The notes: generated by a model not told the origin, from the letters alone. Shown: positions 52,339 through 61,609, counted from the stretch's first letter. The stretch is 64,000 bases of DNA from Candidatus Leptofilum proximum (GCA_016710325.1 JADJXK010000002.1:3782001-3846000); one strand, 5' to 3'. Program-made: numbers and translations.

Positions 52339-53827
52339 CCGCCAGCAATTTTGCGCCTTTTGCGGGCAACCAAATACTGACGAGGCTAGATTTTGCGGCA
52401 ATTGCGGCCGGTCATTAGCTCAGACTTCCCCGATAGAGGGCAGGCAACGCGGCCTGATAGCTCTGGCTGTGTACGGGGTCGTAATTGTCATTCTCTTGCT
52501 GGTCGCCTGGCTTTGGCTGAAGCCCACATTGCAGCTTCCAGAAACAGGTGTACTTGCCAATACCGGAAGTAATGAAGTGGAACCGGAAATAGATCCAATT
52601 CGAGATACGTCAACGGCCGTTGCCGCCGTTACCGCAACCATCACGCTCACACCTGAGCCTTCAGAAACAGCACCGCCTACTTCCACTTTACGGCCCACCA
52701 GCACAATAGTACCCACAATGACCACAACCCCCATTCCGTCGCCGACAACGCCGCCTTCACCAACACCCTGGCCGCCTGAGATCGTCTTCCAATCAAACCG
52801 AGATGGGGACTTCGAAATTTACATCATGCACGCCGACGGCAGCAACCAACGCCAGTTGACTTTTAACAACGTGGCCGACCAGTTTCCTCGCGTATCGCCT
52901 GACGATGCCAGGATTGTGTTTGAGTCAGAACGAGACGGTAACCCGGAAATCTACGTGATGAATCGGGATGGCAGTCAGCAAACGCGCTTGACTGCTAATC
53001 CGGCCAACGATCGGTTGCCGGCCTGGTCACCGGACGGAAATCAAATCACCTTTCAATCGTTTCGAACCGGTAATGCCGAAATATATGTGATGAATGCGGA
53101 TGGTAGTGATGTACGCCGAGTTACGACTACTGGAGCCATCGAAGGACATACAAGCTGGTCGGCAAACAACCTGTTGGTTTTTAACGCTAGTGAGCCCAAC
53201 CAAAACTATTGGCAAATTTATACTTCCGATCTTGCTGGCAATAATCGGCAAAAGCTGACAAACACCAGAATTGACGAATGGTCTCCTGAATGGTCGCCAG
53301 ACGGTACGCAAATTTTGTTTCTTTCTGAGCGGGACAGCAGCGTTAACTCCGGTATTTATATGATGGAGGCTGATGGAAGCAACGTTCGCTTGCTTTACAA
53401 TAGCCCTACAGAAGAATGGGGACCTGCTTGGTCGGCTGACGGCAACCAAATTGTGTTTACCGTTGATCAGCCTGATGGTACAGCCGATATCTATATTATG
53501 AATGCAGACGGCTCCAATGTGCGACAGTTGATTGAACGTGGTGGTTACCCGTCCTGGGCCCAATCGCTAACGGCCAGTACTACGAATGTTTCGTCTGGTC
53601 CGAATCGAATATTGCGCCTCACAGAGCCTTATATGACAGGCGAAGACGTTACCCAACTGCAGCAAAGATTGTTCGATTTAGGATATACCTTGGTTGGCGA
53701 GATTGACGGAATCTTTGGCCCGCTTACTGAAGCGGCTGTAAAAGAATATCAGGCCAACAACAATCTAGAAGTGGATGGCATTGTTGGACCTGACACCTGG
53801 ACGAAATTGTTTGAGACAGGAGAATAA
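52328..53827 (+). CDS. Zinc-ribbon membrane protein with TolB-like propeller and peptidoglycan-binding domain
   Basis: The protein has 499 residues. The ribbon CAFCGQPNTDEARFCGNCG is followed by a membrane helix (about 38-58, preceded by GRQRG) and a Ser/Thr/Pro stalk (about 80-150). A TolB-like propeller has IYVMNADGSNVRQL repeats. The last 75 residues form a PG_binding_1 domain (LQQRLFDLGYTLVGEIDG... AAVKEYQANNNLEVDG). The protein should sit in the envelope, touching the wall. It overlaps the preceding gene by 11 bases. Confidence 0.87.
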   Translation: MSHDRQQFCAFCGQPNTDEARFCGNCGRSLAQTSPIEGRQRGLIALAVYGVVIVILLLVAWLWLKPTLQLPETGVLANTGSNEVEPEIDPIRDTSTAVAAVTATITLTPEPSETAPPTSTLRPTSTIVPTMTTTPIPSPTTPPSPTPWPPEIVFQSNRDGDFEIYIMHADGSNQRQLTFNNVADQFPRVSPDDARIVFESERDGNPEIYVMNRDGSQQTRLTANPANDRLPAWSPDGNQITFQSFRTGNAEIYVMNADGSDVRRVTTTGAIEGHTSWSANNLLVFNASEPNQNYWQIYTSDLAGNNRQKLTNTRIDEWSPEWSPDGTQILFLSERDSSVNSGIYMMEADGSNVRLLYNSPTEEWGPAWSADGNQIVFTVDQPDGTADIYIMNADGSNVRQLIERGGYPSWAQSLTASTTNVSSGPNRILRLTEPYMTGEDVTQLQQRLFDLGYTLVGEIDGIFGPLTEAAVKEYQANNNLEVDGIVGPDTWTKLFETGE

Positions 53828-53832
53828 GCTTC

Positions 53833-55098
53833 ATGTTTTGTTCCCATTGCGGTCAGCAATTATCAGCCGAAGCAGTTTATTGCGGTCACTGCGGGCTGCA
53901 GTTAAAAGAGCAATCAACCCCTATTCACTCTGCCCCACGGCGCCGTGCCTTCCTGGCCTTAGGGGTTTATTTGTTTGTCATTGTATTGCTCGGTGCACCT
54001 ACTGCCTGGTATTTTCTACGTCCCAACAGTGAGACAATCAACACAATCGCAATTGAAACGAAAGATACAAGTACTCCTGTTCAGCAAACAGAAACAGTAA
54101 CTGTTGCAATAGAAACACCAACCTCGATCTCATCATCAACGCCTACTGCTATCGTCGTAACGGCGTTAGATTTGCCTACTTTGTTGCCGACCTTAACATT
54201 GACACCATTGAACACATCAACCCCTATGGCAACCCCATTACCGACCCTGACCTCTTCACCAACACAAATTCCCTGGGGTGTGGCGGGTTTTGGAAAAAAT
54301 CAGTTGTTGTATGCGACCGATGAGGGAGGACAATGGTCGATTCGTGTGCTTGATGTAGATAGTGGCCAGAATATGCCACTCTTAGACGATAATGTAAACG
54401 ATAACTCAGGTGCGGTTTGGTCGCCAAACGGACGGCAAATTGCGTTTCATTCGCAGCGTAATGGGAATTGGGATATTTATTTGATGGATGTAACGGGTGA
54501 TAATGTCCGCCGGCTAACAACCCACGAAAGTAGCGACCTTTTTCCGACCTGGTCACCTGATGGTACCCAGCTAGCCTTCCATAGCACGAGAAATGGCAAT
54601 TACGATTTATATATTATTGATATTTCGAGCAACAATCTGCGTCAAGTAACCAGCACTGGTAATTTAGAAGCATCTCCAAGTTGGTCGCCTGATGGGATGA
54701 AACTGGCTTTTGAGGCCAGGTACAATGGAAATTCAGATATTTATTTACTCGATCTATCCGATTTGAGTACACAGAAAGTGGTTGATCTTGGGGGAAACGA
54801 GGAGAACGCCGCCTGGTCGCCAGATGGAACAAAAATAGCGTTTTCATCCGACCAGGATGGAGATTATGAGATATATGTAATCAACGTTGAGGGAGATAAC
54901 CTTCTTCAGTTAACCTCTAATAACATAAATGACCTTTTCCCCACTTGGTCAGCTGACGGCACCCAAATCATTTATGAATCTTGGCAAGATGGTGTAGGTA
55001 TTTTTATCATAAATGCCGACGGGTTAGAACAGCGACCATTATTTCAAGAATATAATCAACAGCGTTTTCCCGACTTGTTATGGTTGAATGAAAAATAA
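53833..55098 (+). CDS. Zinc-ribbon membrane protein with TolB-like propeller
   Basis: This 421-residue protein is a close architectural copy of the preceding one without the peptidoglycan-binding tail. The ribbon is CSHCGQQLSAEAVYCGHCG, then PRRRAF and a membrane helix (about 38-58), a Thr/Pro stalk (about 70-140), and a propeller with repeats such as WSPDGTQLAFHSTRNGNYDL. It starts 5 bases after the previous stop. It is the last gene of the run. Confidence 0.85.
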   Translation: MFCSHCGQQLSAEAVYCGHCGLQLKEQSTPIHSAPRRRAFLALGVYLFVIVLLGAPTAWYFLRPNSETINTIAIETKDTSTPVQQTETVTVAIETPTSISSSTPTAIVVTALDLPTLLPTLTLTPLNTSTPMATPLPTLTSSPTQIPWGVAGFGKNQLLYATDEGGQWSIRVLDVDSGQNMPLLDDNVNDNSGAVWSPNGRQIAFHSQRNGNWDIYLMDVTGDNVRRLTTHESSDLFPTWSPDGTQLAFHSTRNGNYDLYIIDISSNNLRQVTSTGNLEASPSWSPDGMKLAFEARYNGNSDIYLLDLSDLSTQKVVDLGGNEENAAWSPDGTKIAFSSDQDGDYEIYVINVEGDNLLQLTSNNINDLFPTWSADGTQIIYESWQDGVGIFIINADGLEQRPLFQEYNQQRFPDLLWLNEK

Positions 55099-55240
55099 CC
55101 AGGTAAGATGCGATTTCAATTGTGACAGCGAGATTCATCAACAGAGGTAGGGTTTGCTGGAAACAAAGCAAGAAATGTGATATGCCGACACGTGTGACCT
55201 GCTGAAAACTGTAATTAGTGCATACTACTGAAACGGTTCA

Positions 55241-55269
55241 TTCAGTGATACCCACTGAACAGGTATCAC
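55241..55269. repeat. Nested, mutually exclusive inverted repeats
   Basis: TTCAGTG (55241-55247) can pair with CACTGAA (55253-55259), while GTGATACC (55245-55252) can pair with GGTATCAC (55262-55269). The two hairpins share bases and cannot form together. They lie about 145 bases downstream of the last propeller gene. This may be part of a 3' region or an attenuator-like switch. Confidence 0.5.
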
Positions 55270-55332
55270 AAGCAGAATCATATCCAAACGAAAGTTTCAT
55301 CCAGCGTGTTGGCGATAACAATAAAGAAAAAT

Positions 55333-55364
55333 GCCGTCCACCTCAGGAGGGTTGGGTGGACGGC
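55333..55364. repeat. Strong GC-rich hairpin
   Basis: GCCGTCCACC (55333-55342) pairs perfectly with GGTGGACGGC (55355-55364) around a 12-base loop. It is not followed by a T run, so it is not a classic terminator. It may be the core of a structured RNA in a gene-poor stretch. Confidence 0.6.
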
Positions 55365-55938
55365 GGGTCGGGTAAAACCTGAAAGCAAGCGGAGGGGGGG
55401 TGGTATAACCCTGGTCCAGTCAAGCTTGTTCCAGTCGCGTTTCTCTCGTGCCAGTTTGGGGGAGGAGTTCTTTGCTTGCTTTCTTAAAACTTAACCGGAT
55501 TAGGAAAAAGAATACCATAAATGATGTCTTAAAGACAACTACTTATTTGTTGCCATTTAGCTTACGCAAACATGTGCATGAGAAGCGCTGCTGTGCTGCA
55601 TGGATAAGGGTGCGACTTCTGTCCGAACGAGCTGGTGCAACTCTGACTCGGAAAAACCAAAGTCACGCTGTCGGAGCCATTTGCCAAGCCAGCGAGGTGG
55701 CGAGGTTTGCTGCTTTAGCTGGGCTGACTGGATACTGGATATTCGATTTATGCTGGCGGACAACGGCCGTATTCGCCTTCACCAACAGGCAGAAAAAACG
55801 ACAGGCACGGAATGAGCTGAAATTCCCTAGCCCGGCTAATAGCTAATCAGCAGTATAATCAACGCGTAAGAGCTACTGGAAAACAGAGTATTGCGAGGCG
55901 AGTTTGGCAATACGCGAACAGGAGGACGCTGTGACACC
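55365..55938. other. Gene-poor stretch
   Basis: I found no convincing gene between the GC-rich hairpin and the AbiEii toxin. Short open frames exist on both strands (for example 55448-55846) but have no recognisable domain, poor composition and weak ribosome-binding sites. One ACGGCCGT palindrome lies at 55763-55770. Confidence 0.6.
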
Positions 55939-56748
55939 TCATGATGAAACCAGCAGCGTCAATAACTGGGCTTTATTAAACTCAGCCTCAGCTCCCGAGT
56001 CGATGATAAACGACCCAACATCTTCCATCACCAGTGACCAGTTCAGGGGTAATATCTTCTCCCTGACAACCATTCGCCAACTGGCTGGGGTGATGGGGTT
56101 ATCATGCCAGCCGCCCTGCTGCAAGCAGTTATTAAGATAGACCAGATTTGGTTCTGGCCAGCTTACTTGACTCAGATACCACCACAGGTCATAAATATCC
56201 CGCCCTTTGAGATAGTCCCGCTGCAAAATCGCGCTCAGTTTACCAGCAAAGAGAGTCGGGGGATCATGGTGCTGCAAATTGAGGGGAACATGACGGGTCA
56301 AGGGGGTGGCCATCAGGCCCGCCTGCGCTGGCGGATTGGTATCAACTTCAACTTTCACCGCTAGTACCTCTTCAGCATATCCCGACAAACCAAGCTCGTG
56401 CAACAGGCCCCGAAAACGAACAAAGGCCTTATGAACAGGCCGCTTCACGTTCAGCTTCACATCAACAACATAGGCTTCGGCGGAAAGGTCACGCACAATT
56501 TGTTCTAAATAGGTGCGAAAATCATATGTTTCCGGATGTCGCTCCAGAGCAAAATCAAGGTCTTCAGAATACCGCGGAATGTCATAGAGAAAACGCAAGC
56601 TTGTGCCGCCATGAAAGGCCAACGTTTGCATGGCACCGGCCCGCTGCAAACTTTGCAACGTACGGGCCTGCAAATATTCACGAACGAGATGAACAGCGAC
56701 CAGTGGGGTTGGTGCCGGCGCAATGAGGGTACGCAAATATGCTTTCAT
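55939..56748 (-). CDS. AbiEii/AbiGii-type nucleotidyltransferase toxin
   Basis: This 269-residue protein has the type IV toxin signature: FHGGTSLRFLYDIPRYSEDL followed by DF (the GSx10DxD-like nucleotidyltransferase site). Later, KLSAILQRDYLKGRDIYDLW supplies the conserved Kx..RDxYDLWW motif. AbiEii toxins transfer nucleotides to tRNA or other targets and stop growth, which limits phage spread. The antitoxin gene lies just upstream with a 4-base overlap, in the usual order. Confidence 0.93.
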   Translation of the reverse strand: MKAYLRTLIAPAPTPLVAVHLVREYLQARTLQSLQRAGAMQTLAFHGGTSLRFLYDIPRYSEDLDFALERHPETYDFRTYLEQIVRDLSAEAYVVDVKLNVKRPVHKAFVRFRGLLHELGLSGYAEEVLAVKVEVDTNPPAQAGLMATPLTRHVPLNLQHHDPPTLFAGKLSAILQRDYLKGRDIYDLWWYLSQVSWPEPNLVYLNNCLQQGGWHDNPITPASWRMVVREKILPLNWSLVMEDVGSFIIDSGAEAEFNKAQLLTLLVSS

Positions 56749-57374
56749 AGTGGCTCGTATTCTTCGGCTTCGCGGTGGGCAATGGCTTCAATGATGCTAG
56801 CCGCCCGTTTTAGCTTGGGTTTGCCGGCTCGTTCAGCCAATCGATGCAGCCTTTTAAGATCAAGAATGTCGAGATTCTGCAGGCGCAAAGACTCGATATA
56901 TTCTCTGGAATCTCCCTGGGGGCGAAAGTGAATGAGATCGAGCAGTGCCTTTTCCGGCGTGGCCACATAAGCATATTCGTTATTCACTAACAGGCGGTAC
57001 TCAATGCCATAGAACAGGGATGAATGAATGTGCCGGTAAGAAAAACGGCCGAACTTATTATCATACTCACCTGGCCGCTGGGTCGTGACGCTGGTAACAA
57101 CCACTACGTGCTCCGGGATGAGATGATAATAAGCCAGGGCCATTTGTAGGCTGACATAGGAACCCGGCACAAGGTGGTTGGCCACTACAAATGGGTGCGG
57201 ATTTTGATCAGGAAACGCATAAATCCCGCGCCGCAGTTGAATAACTTTCTTTTCTCTGGTCCAATCACTCAGCTGCCGTTGGGCTTGATGATGCGTGACA
57301 TCGCCTGTTAGAAGCAGCGAGGTTTCAAACAGGGGCTGGTCTTGAACAATATGCTCTAATTGTTGCCATCTCAT
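56745..57374 (-). CDS. AbiEi-type antitoxin/transcriptional regulator
   Basis: This 209-residue protein has an N-terminal winged helix-turn-helix (SLLLTGDVTHHQAQRQLSDW, then VIQLRRGIYAF) and a C-terminal AbiEi-type domain (ISxATPEKALLDLI variant: VATPEKALLDLIHFR). AbiEi represses its own promoter and neutralises AbiEii. It overlaps the toxin gene by 4 bases. It is divergent from the 57767 gene, and the promoter should lie in 57375-57500. Confidence 0.9.
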   Translation of the reverse strand: MRWQQLEHIVQDQPLFETSLLLTGDVTHHQAQRQLSDWTREKKVIQLRRGIYAFPDQNPHPFVVANHLVPGSYVSLQMALAYYHLIPEHVVVVTSVTTQRPGEYDNKFGRFSYRHIHSSLFYGIEYRLLVNNEYAYVATPEKALLDLIHFRPQGDSREYIESLRLQNLDILDLKRLHRLAERAGKPKLKRAASIIEAIAHREAEEYEPL

Positions 57375-57766
57375 AAGGCCAATTATGGCAGAAATCGTTA
57401 GTTATTGCAACGGTTTAGAGCGTTCGCTAGTTATGGGAATTACCGCTGTATAACCCTGCGTTAATGTAGCGTACCTTGGCAAAAAACTTTGGCCACTATG
57501 GCTGGTGGTATGGGGAAAATTATCATAGAGATCGAATTGTATGGTTGACTTTAAATCGCTGAACTGACGCTAGCCGTACAGGTGGATAAAGTGGTTGTCT
57601 CCGCTCTCGTCTGGGCAGGACACAACTCGACCAGTTGTGCGAGAAAACATTTCTGCCTTGTTACCAACACCTGTAGAATCCCAGCCACGTAGTATAATTT
57701 TAAACATAATGGAGTGTGACACCTGAAAGCCAATCAAGCACTTGATAATCAGACGAGGATAACGAT
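57375..57766. other. Intergenic region between divergent toxin-antitoxin units
   Basis: There is no coding sequence I can support. A perfect 7-bp inverted repeat, CACAACT-CGACC-AGTTGTG, lies at 57621-57639 and could be an operator for either flanking regulator. Confidence 0.5.
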
Positions 57767-57984
57767 ATGTCTAAAAAAAAAACCTACGAACAATGGATGT
57801 TGATAAATTCCAGTTGTTAGTTGATGAATTCATTGACCGCGAATCCCAGGAAATGGGGGAAATGCCCGCTTCCATCTTCTTTGAGCTGCTGTTTGATATG
57901 ATGGCTGAAGGTGAGACTAAAACGGTTGAAGCTAAGGGCGAGATTGTCAAAAGGAAACCAGACTTAAAAACTCACACAGATTAA
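57767..57984 (+). pseudogene. Small protein, frameshifted near its N-terminus
   Basis: ATG 57767 has GAGG eight bases upstream and reads MSKKKTYEQWM, but that frame soon stops. The adjacent frame from 57793 reads MDVDKFQLLVDEFIDRES and runs to 57984. A run of ten A at 57773-57782, or a lost base near 57795, explains the shift. The joined product would be about 70 acidic residues. The family is unknown. It lies just before a ribbon-helix-helix antitoxin gene. Confidence 0.45.
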
Positions 57985-58025
57985 TCCCCGATGCCTGATC
58001 CTTTGATGCGCTGTTCTGGAAAAAC

Positions 58026-58283
58026 ATGGCGACGAAAGAAACAAAAAAAACAGTTGTTCAAACCGAAATCCCTGACAGACTGCTGGTGCAGGCGCAAACT
58101 CTCGTAGCGACGGGTTTGTTTCGCGATCTAAACGAACTGATGCTGGATGCTTTACGTCGCTTTCTTGAGTCCCATCAGGCCGATTTGATGGAAGCGTTTA
58201 TTCGCCAGGATGTTGAATGGGGTTTGACCGGGGAGGAACCTCATTTTGGTGCGGACACATTTGATGAGGGCATAAACTCGTAA
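58026..58283 (+). CDS. Ribbon-helix-helix antitoxin-like protein
   Basis: This 85-residue protein has the ParD/CopG arrangement: a beta strand (VVQTEIPDRLLVQAQTLVAT), then helices with GLFRDLNELMLDALRRFLE. The acidic tail would bind a toxin. An ATG overlaps the stop (TAATG) as in toxin-antitoxin pairs, but the frame that follows is only about 34 codons and runs into transposase remnant sequence. The toxin therefore appears lost. Confidence 0.75.
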   Translation: MATKETKKTVVQTEIPDRLLVQAQTLVATGLFRDLNELMLDALRRFLESHQADLMEAFIRQDVEWGLTGEEPHFGADTFDEGINS

Positions 58284-58352
58284 TGCTGAAATCTAAGACA
58301 CTTGCCCAGGTTACGCATGTGAAGAAGTTCTCTCCGATATGCTGTCGATATT

Positions 58353-58583
58353 TTGCCAAAAGTGCTTCATCGCGTCGGTTTTGAGCGGCCAGGTACACTT
58401 CTGTTCCCCACAGATGCCAACCGGATCGTCACCGCATTCGTTGAGCAATACAATCACCATCGGCTCCATTCTGCGATTGGCTACATCACACCTGTGGACA
58501 AACTGAATCATCGGGAAGCCGAGATCTTTGACCAACGCCGCCATAAATTGGCCCAAGCGCGTACACAGCCCAAGCTATATTGA
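58353..58583 (+). pseudogene. IS3-family transposase remnant (C-terminal end)
   Basis: Only the last 70 or so residues of an integrase-core transposase remain. VEQYNHHRLHSAIGYITPVD is the typical C-terminal block after the catalytic Glu region, followed by a basic tail. The catalytic D, D and E are absent. It lies directly after the orphan antitoxin, so the insertion probably removed the toxin gene. Confidence 0.85.
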
Positions 58584-58655
58584 TAGGGGCCGAAAGCCGC
58601 CAATAGTGACTTGTTTTTTACAACACGTCTCCATTTCCGTCTAAACGATAACAGC

Positions 58656-59756
58656 TCAATGCAACCACACCATCAGTTCTTTTTCAGCGTGGGAAACTAA
58701 GGACAGCGCATGATTCTTTAGACAGCGACGATTTGACCGAGGATCAATTTCTCCATGTCGGGCTAACAGTGCATCTAAAACTTCAAGAGAATCAGATTCT
58801 TGCCAGCCTGGGATGATTGGTACGGCAGCAATTTGACCCGTCCACCACTCAGGGGATCCCCATGCCACTGGCAGGCCAGAGTCAATTTGAAAAGTAGCCC
58901 CTCGATGGGTAAATACCAACCCTCCTTTCGCTTGAGCTCGGGTGAGATGACGTCCTACAAATTGAGGCTTTTTGACCTGAAGTGTTTTATTGACATCTCC
59001 GACAGCCCGCCGCCACTGTTCACCTGGCGGCTGGGACACGGGCCTGGGCTCGGTTACCTTTATTGCCCCTGGCTTATAATAGGTCCTTTCACGGGACCAT
59101 TTTCCCGCCCGCCAACGAATCGTTCCATTCCAATATTTAACTTCAAATACCCAGATCCCTTTTGGCCCCACAAGCGTGACATCAACATCCTCACCATGGC
59201 GCTGTTGTATTCCGGATAAAAGGTAGTAGGAATCATCCAGACTACTTTGAAGTTCGTAAATAAAGCGGCGCTCGCCTTCATCACCATCTTTAATAATGGG
59301 TGGTAGCTTGCCCCGGATGGCCGCTTTCCATTTGGGCAAGACGGGTGAGATCAGGCGAGAGTTGAAGGGATCAGCTGGCGGGCTCGGCTTGGGCTGGAGA
59401 AGCTGCAAAATCCAGTAGAAAAATATCCCTCCACCCATGAGAAAGGCAACCACTAGCAGAAGCCAGCCGATTAACCGGCCATAATCAGAAAATCGCTCAA
59501 AAATGTTGGCAAGCAAAAAGAAAAAGACGCCGCCCGCTACGATTCCCAGTGAATAAGCTACGCCTGTCAAAATCTCCCGCTTCGTCACCAACCGCCGTTT
59601 TTTGCGCGCTTCAAGTTCTGTCAAGAAGCGTTGTTGGCGGCGCTCAAAGGCTTTCTTCAACTGTGGCCGCCACTGTTTGAGGAGCTGGCTTTCGGCCTGA
59701 TTGGCCACCTGATAACCTTCAAACAGGTTGGATGCGTTTACGTCCACTATTATCAT
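58656..59756 (-). CDS. NERD nuclease-related domain membrane protein
   Basis: The protein has about 366 residues from ATG 59756 (TTG 59762 is the alternative). The N-terminal part is basic and coiled, followed by two membrane helices (about 70-90 and 97-120: GVAYSLGIVAGGVFFFLLAN and LIGWLLLVVAFLMGGGIFFY). A NERD domain follows: GDEGERRFIYELQS, then GEDVDVTLVGPKGIWVFEVK with the D...ExK-like nuclease site. NERD domains are predicted nucleases linked to DNA or RNA processing. No operon partner is evident. Confidence 0.8.
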   Translation of the reverse strand: MIIVDVNASNLFEGYQVANQAESQLLKQWRPQLKKAFERRQQRFLTELEARKKRRLVTKREILTGVAYSLGIVAGGVFFFLLANIFERFSDYGRLIGWLLLVVAFLMGGGIFFYWILQLLQPKPSPPADPFNSRLISPVLPKWKAAIRGKLPPIIKDGDEGERRFIYELQSSLDDSYYLLSGIQQRHGEDVDVTLVGPKGIWVFEVKYWNGTIRWRAGKWSRERTYYKPGAIKVTEPRPVSQPPGEQWRRAVGDVNKTLQVKKPQFVGRHLTRAQAKGGLVFTHRGATFQIDSGLPVAWGSPEWWTGQIAAVPIIPGWQESDSLEVLDALLARHGEIDPRSNRRCLKNHALSLVSHAEKELMVWLH

Positions 59757-59909
59757 TTTCAACCATCCCGGTGTCTTGAAGCTTCAGAGTTAAATCTAAG
59801 CTCTGTGCTTACTCTGTGCCTTTAAAGAAGAATATGAGTTACAAATTCGCGCCGCACAAATCGTTGCTCTTAATTGCGCGGTATTATCATCTTAAGCCTT
59901 TCATCATAT

Positions 59910-61175
59910 CTATGGTTGCCAGGAAGGATTCTGGCCAATAGCGACAGGTTGATTGGTATATTCACCCTCCCCAAAAGAAAGGACGTACAGCCAAGGCGGG
60001 CCAGATTCAATCGGTTTCCACTGGGCATCTGGGGCCTGTGCCAAACAGGAGCGGAAAACCAGATGCTTGCCGTCATTTGACCAATCGGGTTCAAGGCCGG
60101 GAACAAGGGTTTCACGCGTATTGGCCTGCCAATCCCAAATCTGCAGCGGATAAATTTCAAAGGAGTCAATTAAGCCGCAGCTAACTGACCACACATCCTG
60201 TCCAGCAGAACCACACCCTGCTCCTTGGGCAATAACCAACTGATTCCCATCTGGAGAAAACGCCAATTCATAAAACGATTCCTGTTCAAAAGCAAAGGAA
60301 CGGCCGTCCCCTGTAGTCAAATCGGTTACATTCACATAGGTAGTGTACATGCCACATCCGGCGTGAAAGGAACCATAGTTGACTAGCCGCCGCCCGTCGT
60401 GTGACAGGAGCAGCTGTTCGCCGCCATTGGTAAAGTTTGAGCCATCAAAAGGATCGAACCGTAGCGTCTCGTTATTAAATCGGAATAGGCGGTGTGAACA
60501 GCCAACCGAACCACAATCCCACAGATGAGCAGCTGTGCCAATTAGGCTGCTATCGGCCAAGAAAATACCCTGCCCTGTATAAGCCGGACTGCCGGGCTCA
60601 GCGACATCTGGCCAAGTTGCTCCCCAGGTCTGTGGATCAACGATATGCTTGGCGCTTACCGGTTGGCCATTTGCCATCTGAACAAGCCACCACTCGTCTT
60701 GCATTACGAGGATCTGTTTTTGATCTGGCGACCAGATCAAGGTAGGCGTTTTGTAGATGCTCCTCTGCCGGGGCTCCAATGAAAAACACGTAGGAGTCAT
60801 GCCAGCGGATGCTAAAACAATACACAATTCGTTCCCAGTGTATATTGCAACGGACTGGCCGTCCGGAGACCAGGCAAACGCCTGAATGTTACCGGATGAC
60901 GAAACTTGAAGCTCTCGGTTCATTGTGAAATCAAAAAACCAAAGATTGCCCTGACGCAAATAGGCCAGGGTTGGATAGGGAGCAGGATTTGACGTTGGAG
61001 ACACTGCAACCGGATTAGAAGGAGAAGCCCTTTCTGGAGTAGGAATTGACTGGTTAAGAGCAGATGATATTTTTTCAACAGGAGCAGGATCTGAGTTAGC
61101 AGCAGGTATACACCCCGCAATTAAGCCCAATAATGCCAGGTAAAAGATAAGCCGGATAGCTTTAGCAGGGTTCAT
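59910..61175 (-). CDS. TolB/WD40-like propeller lipoprotein
   Basis: This 421-residue protein starts at ATG 61175 with AAGGAAG upstream. The lipobox LIAGC follows a signal (MNPAKAIRLIFYLALLG). After a Ser/Pro stalk there is a TolB-type propeller (AWSPDGQSVAIYTGNEL, LIWSPDQKQILVM, AFSPDGNQLVIAQG, DWSNDGKHLVF). It resembles the propellers in the zinc-ribbon cluster but is anchored by lipid and has no ribbon. It is probably a surface or periplasm-like sensor. Confidence 0.82.
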   Translation of the reverse strand: MNPAKAIRLIFYLALLGLIAGCIPAANSDPAPVEKISSALNQSIPTPERASPSNPVAVSPTSNPAPYPTLAYLRQGNLWFFDFTMNRELQVSSSGNIQAFAWSPDGQSVAIYTGNELCIVLASAGMTPTCFSLEPRQRSIYKTPTLIWSPDQKQILVMQDEWWLVQMANGQPVSAKHIVDPQTWGATWPDVAEPGSPAYTGQGIFLADSSLIGTAAHLWDCGSVGCSHRLFRFNNETLRFDPFDGSNFTNGGEQLLLSHDGRRLVNYGSFHAGCGMYTTYVNVTDLTTGDGRSFAFEQESFYELAFSPDGNQLVIAQGAGCGSAGQDVWSVSCGLIDSFEIYPLQIWDWQANTRETLVPGLEPDWSNDGKHLVFRSCLAQAPDAQWKPIESGPPWLYVLSFGEGEYTNQPVAIGQNPSWQP

Positions 61176-61226
61176 GTTTACCACTTCCTTGATTATGATG
61201 TGCGACCCAGGTGCTGGCGGACCCAC

Positions 61227-61609
61227 GAGAAGCGTATCACAAACGCATTACCCAAAACTGACAGGAGCCAAATTAAGGAGCAACAACAAACTATCAAAAA
61301 ATGACAAAGGCAATACGCAACCGGGAAAATCCCTCACGGTAACTTCTCGGATGTATGAACCTTATCCATCCTTGTTGAACTAACATCACCAGTAGGCAGT
61401 TGCTATCCTTTCATTTCTACCGGCGGCTCAGAAAACGACCGTTTTGGGTTTTGTACGGCAAAATTTCTGGGCAAGCGCAATTTGTTGCCTTTTATGCCTA
61501 CGATTCTGCCACGGCTGCCCGCAACGAGGGTGTCTCCTCAGCAGCCTTCTTAAGCTGGTTCGTATACAATAAAATTAAGCAATGCACTGCAATCTATGAA
61601 ACAGGAGAT
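61227..61609. other. Intergenic region
   Basis: I see no gene or clear regulatory repeat in these 383 bases. The right end holds AGGAG at 61603-61607, the presumed ribosome-binding site for the helicase gene. Confidence 0.5.

Noticed and set aside
55333..55560. Group II intron domain or retron RNA
   Set aside because: A hairpin and GC-rich stretch are present, but I could not match domain V or msr-msd patterns and no reverse transcriptase is nearby.
55448..55846. A 132-codon protein gene
   Set aside because: Its composition is unlike its neighbours, it has no domain, and competing frames overlap it on both strands.
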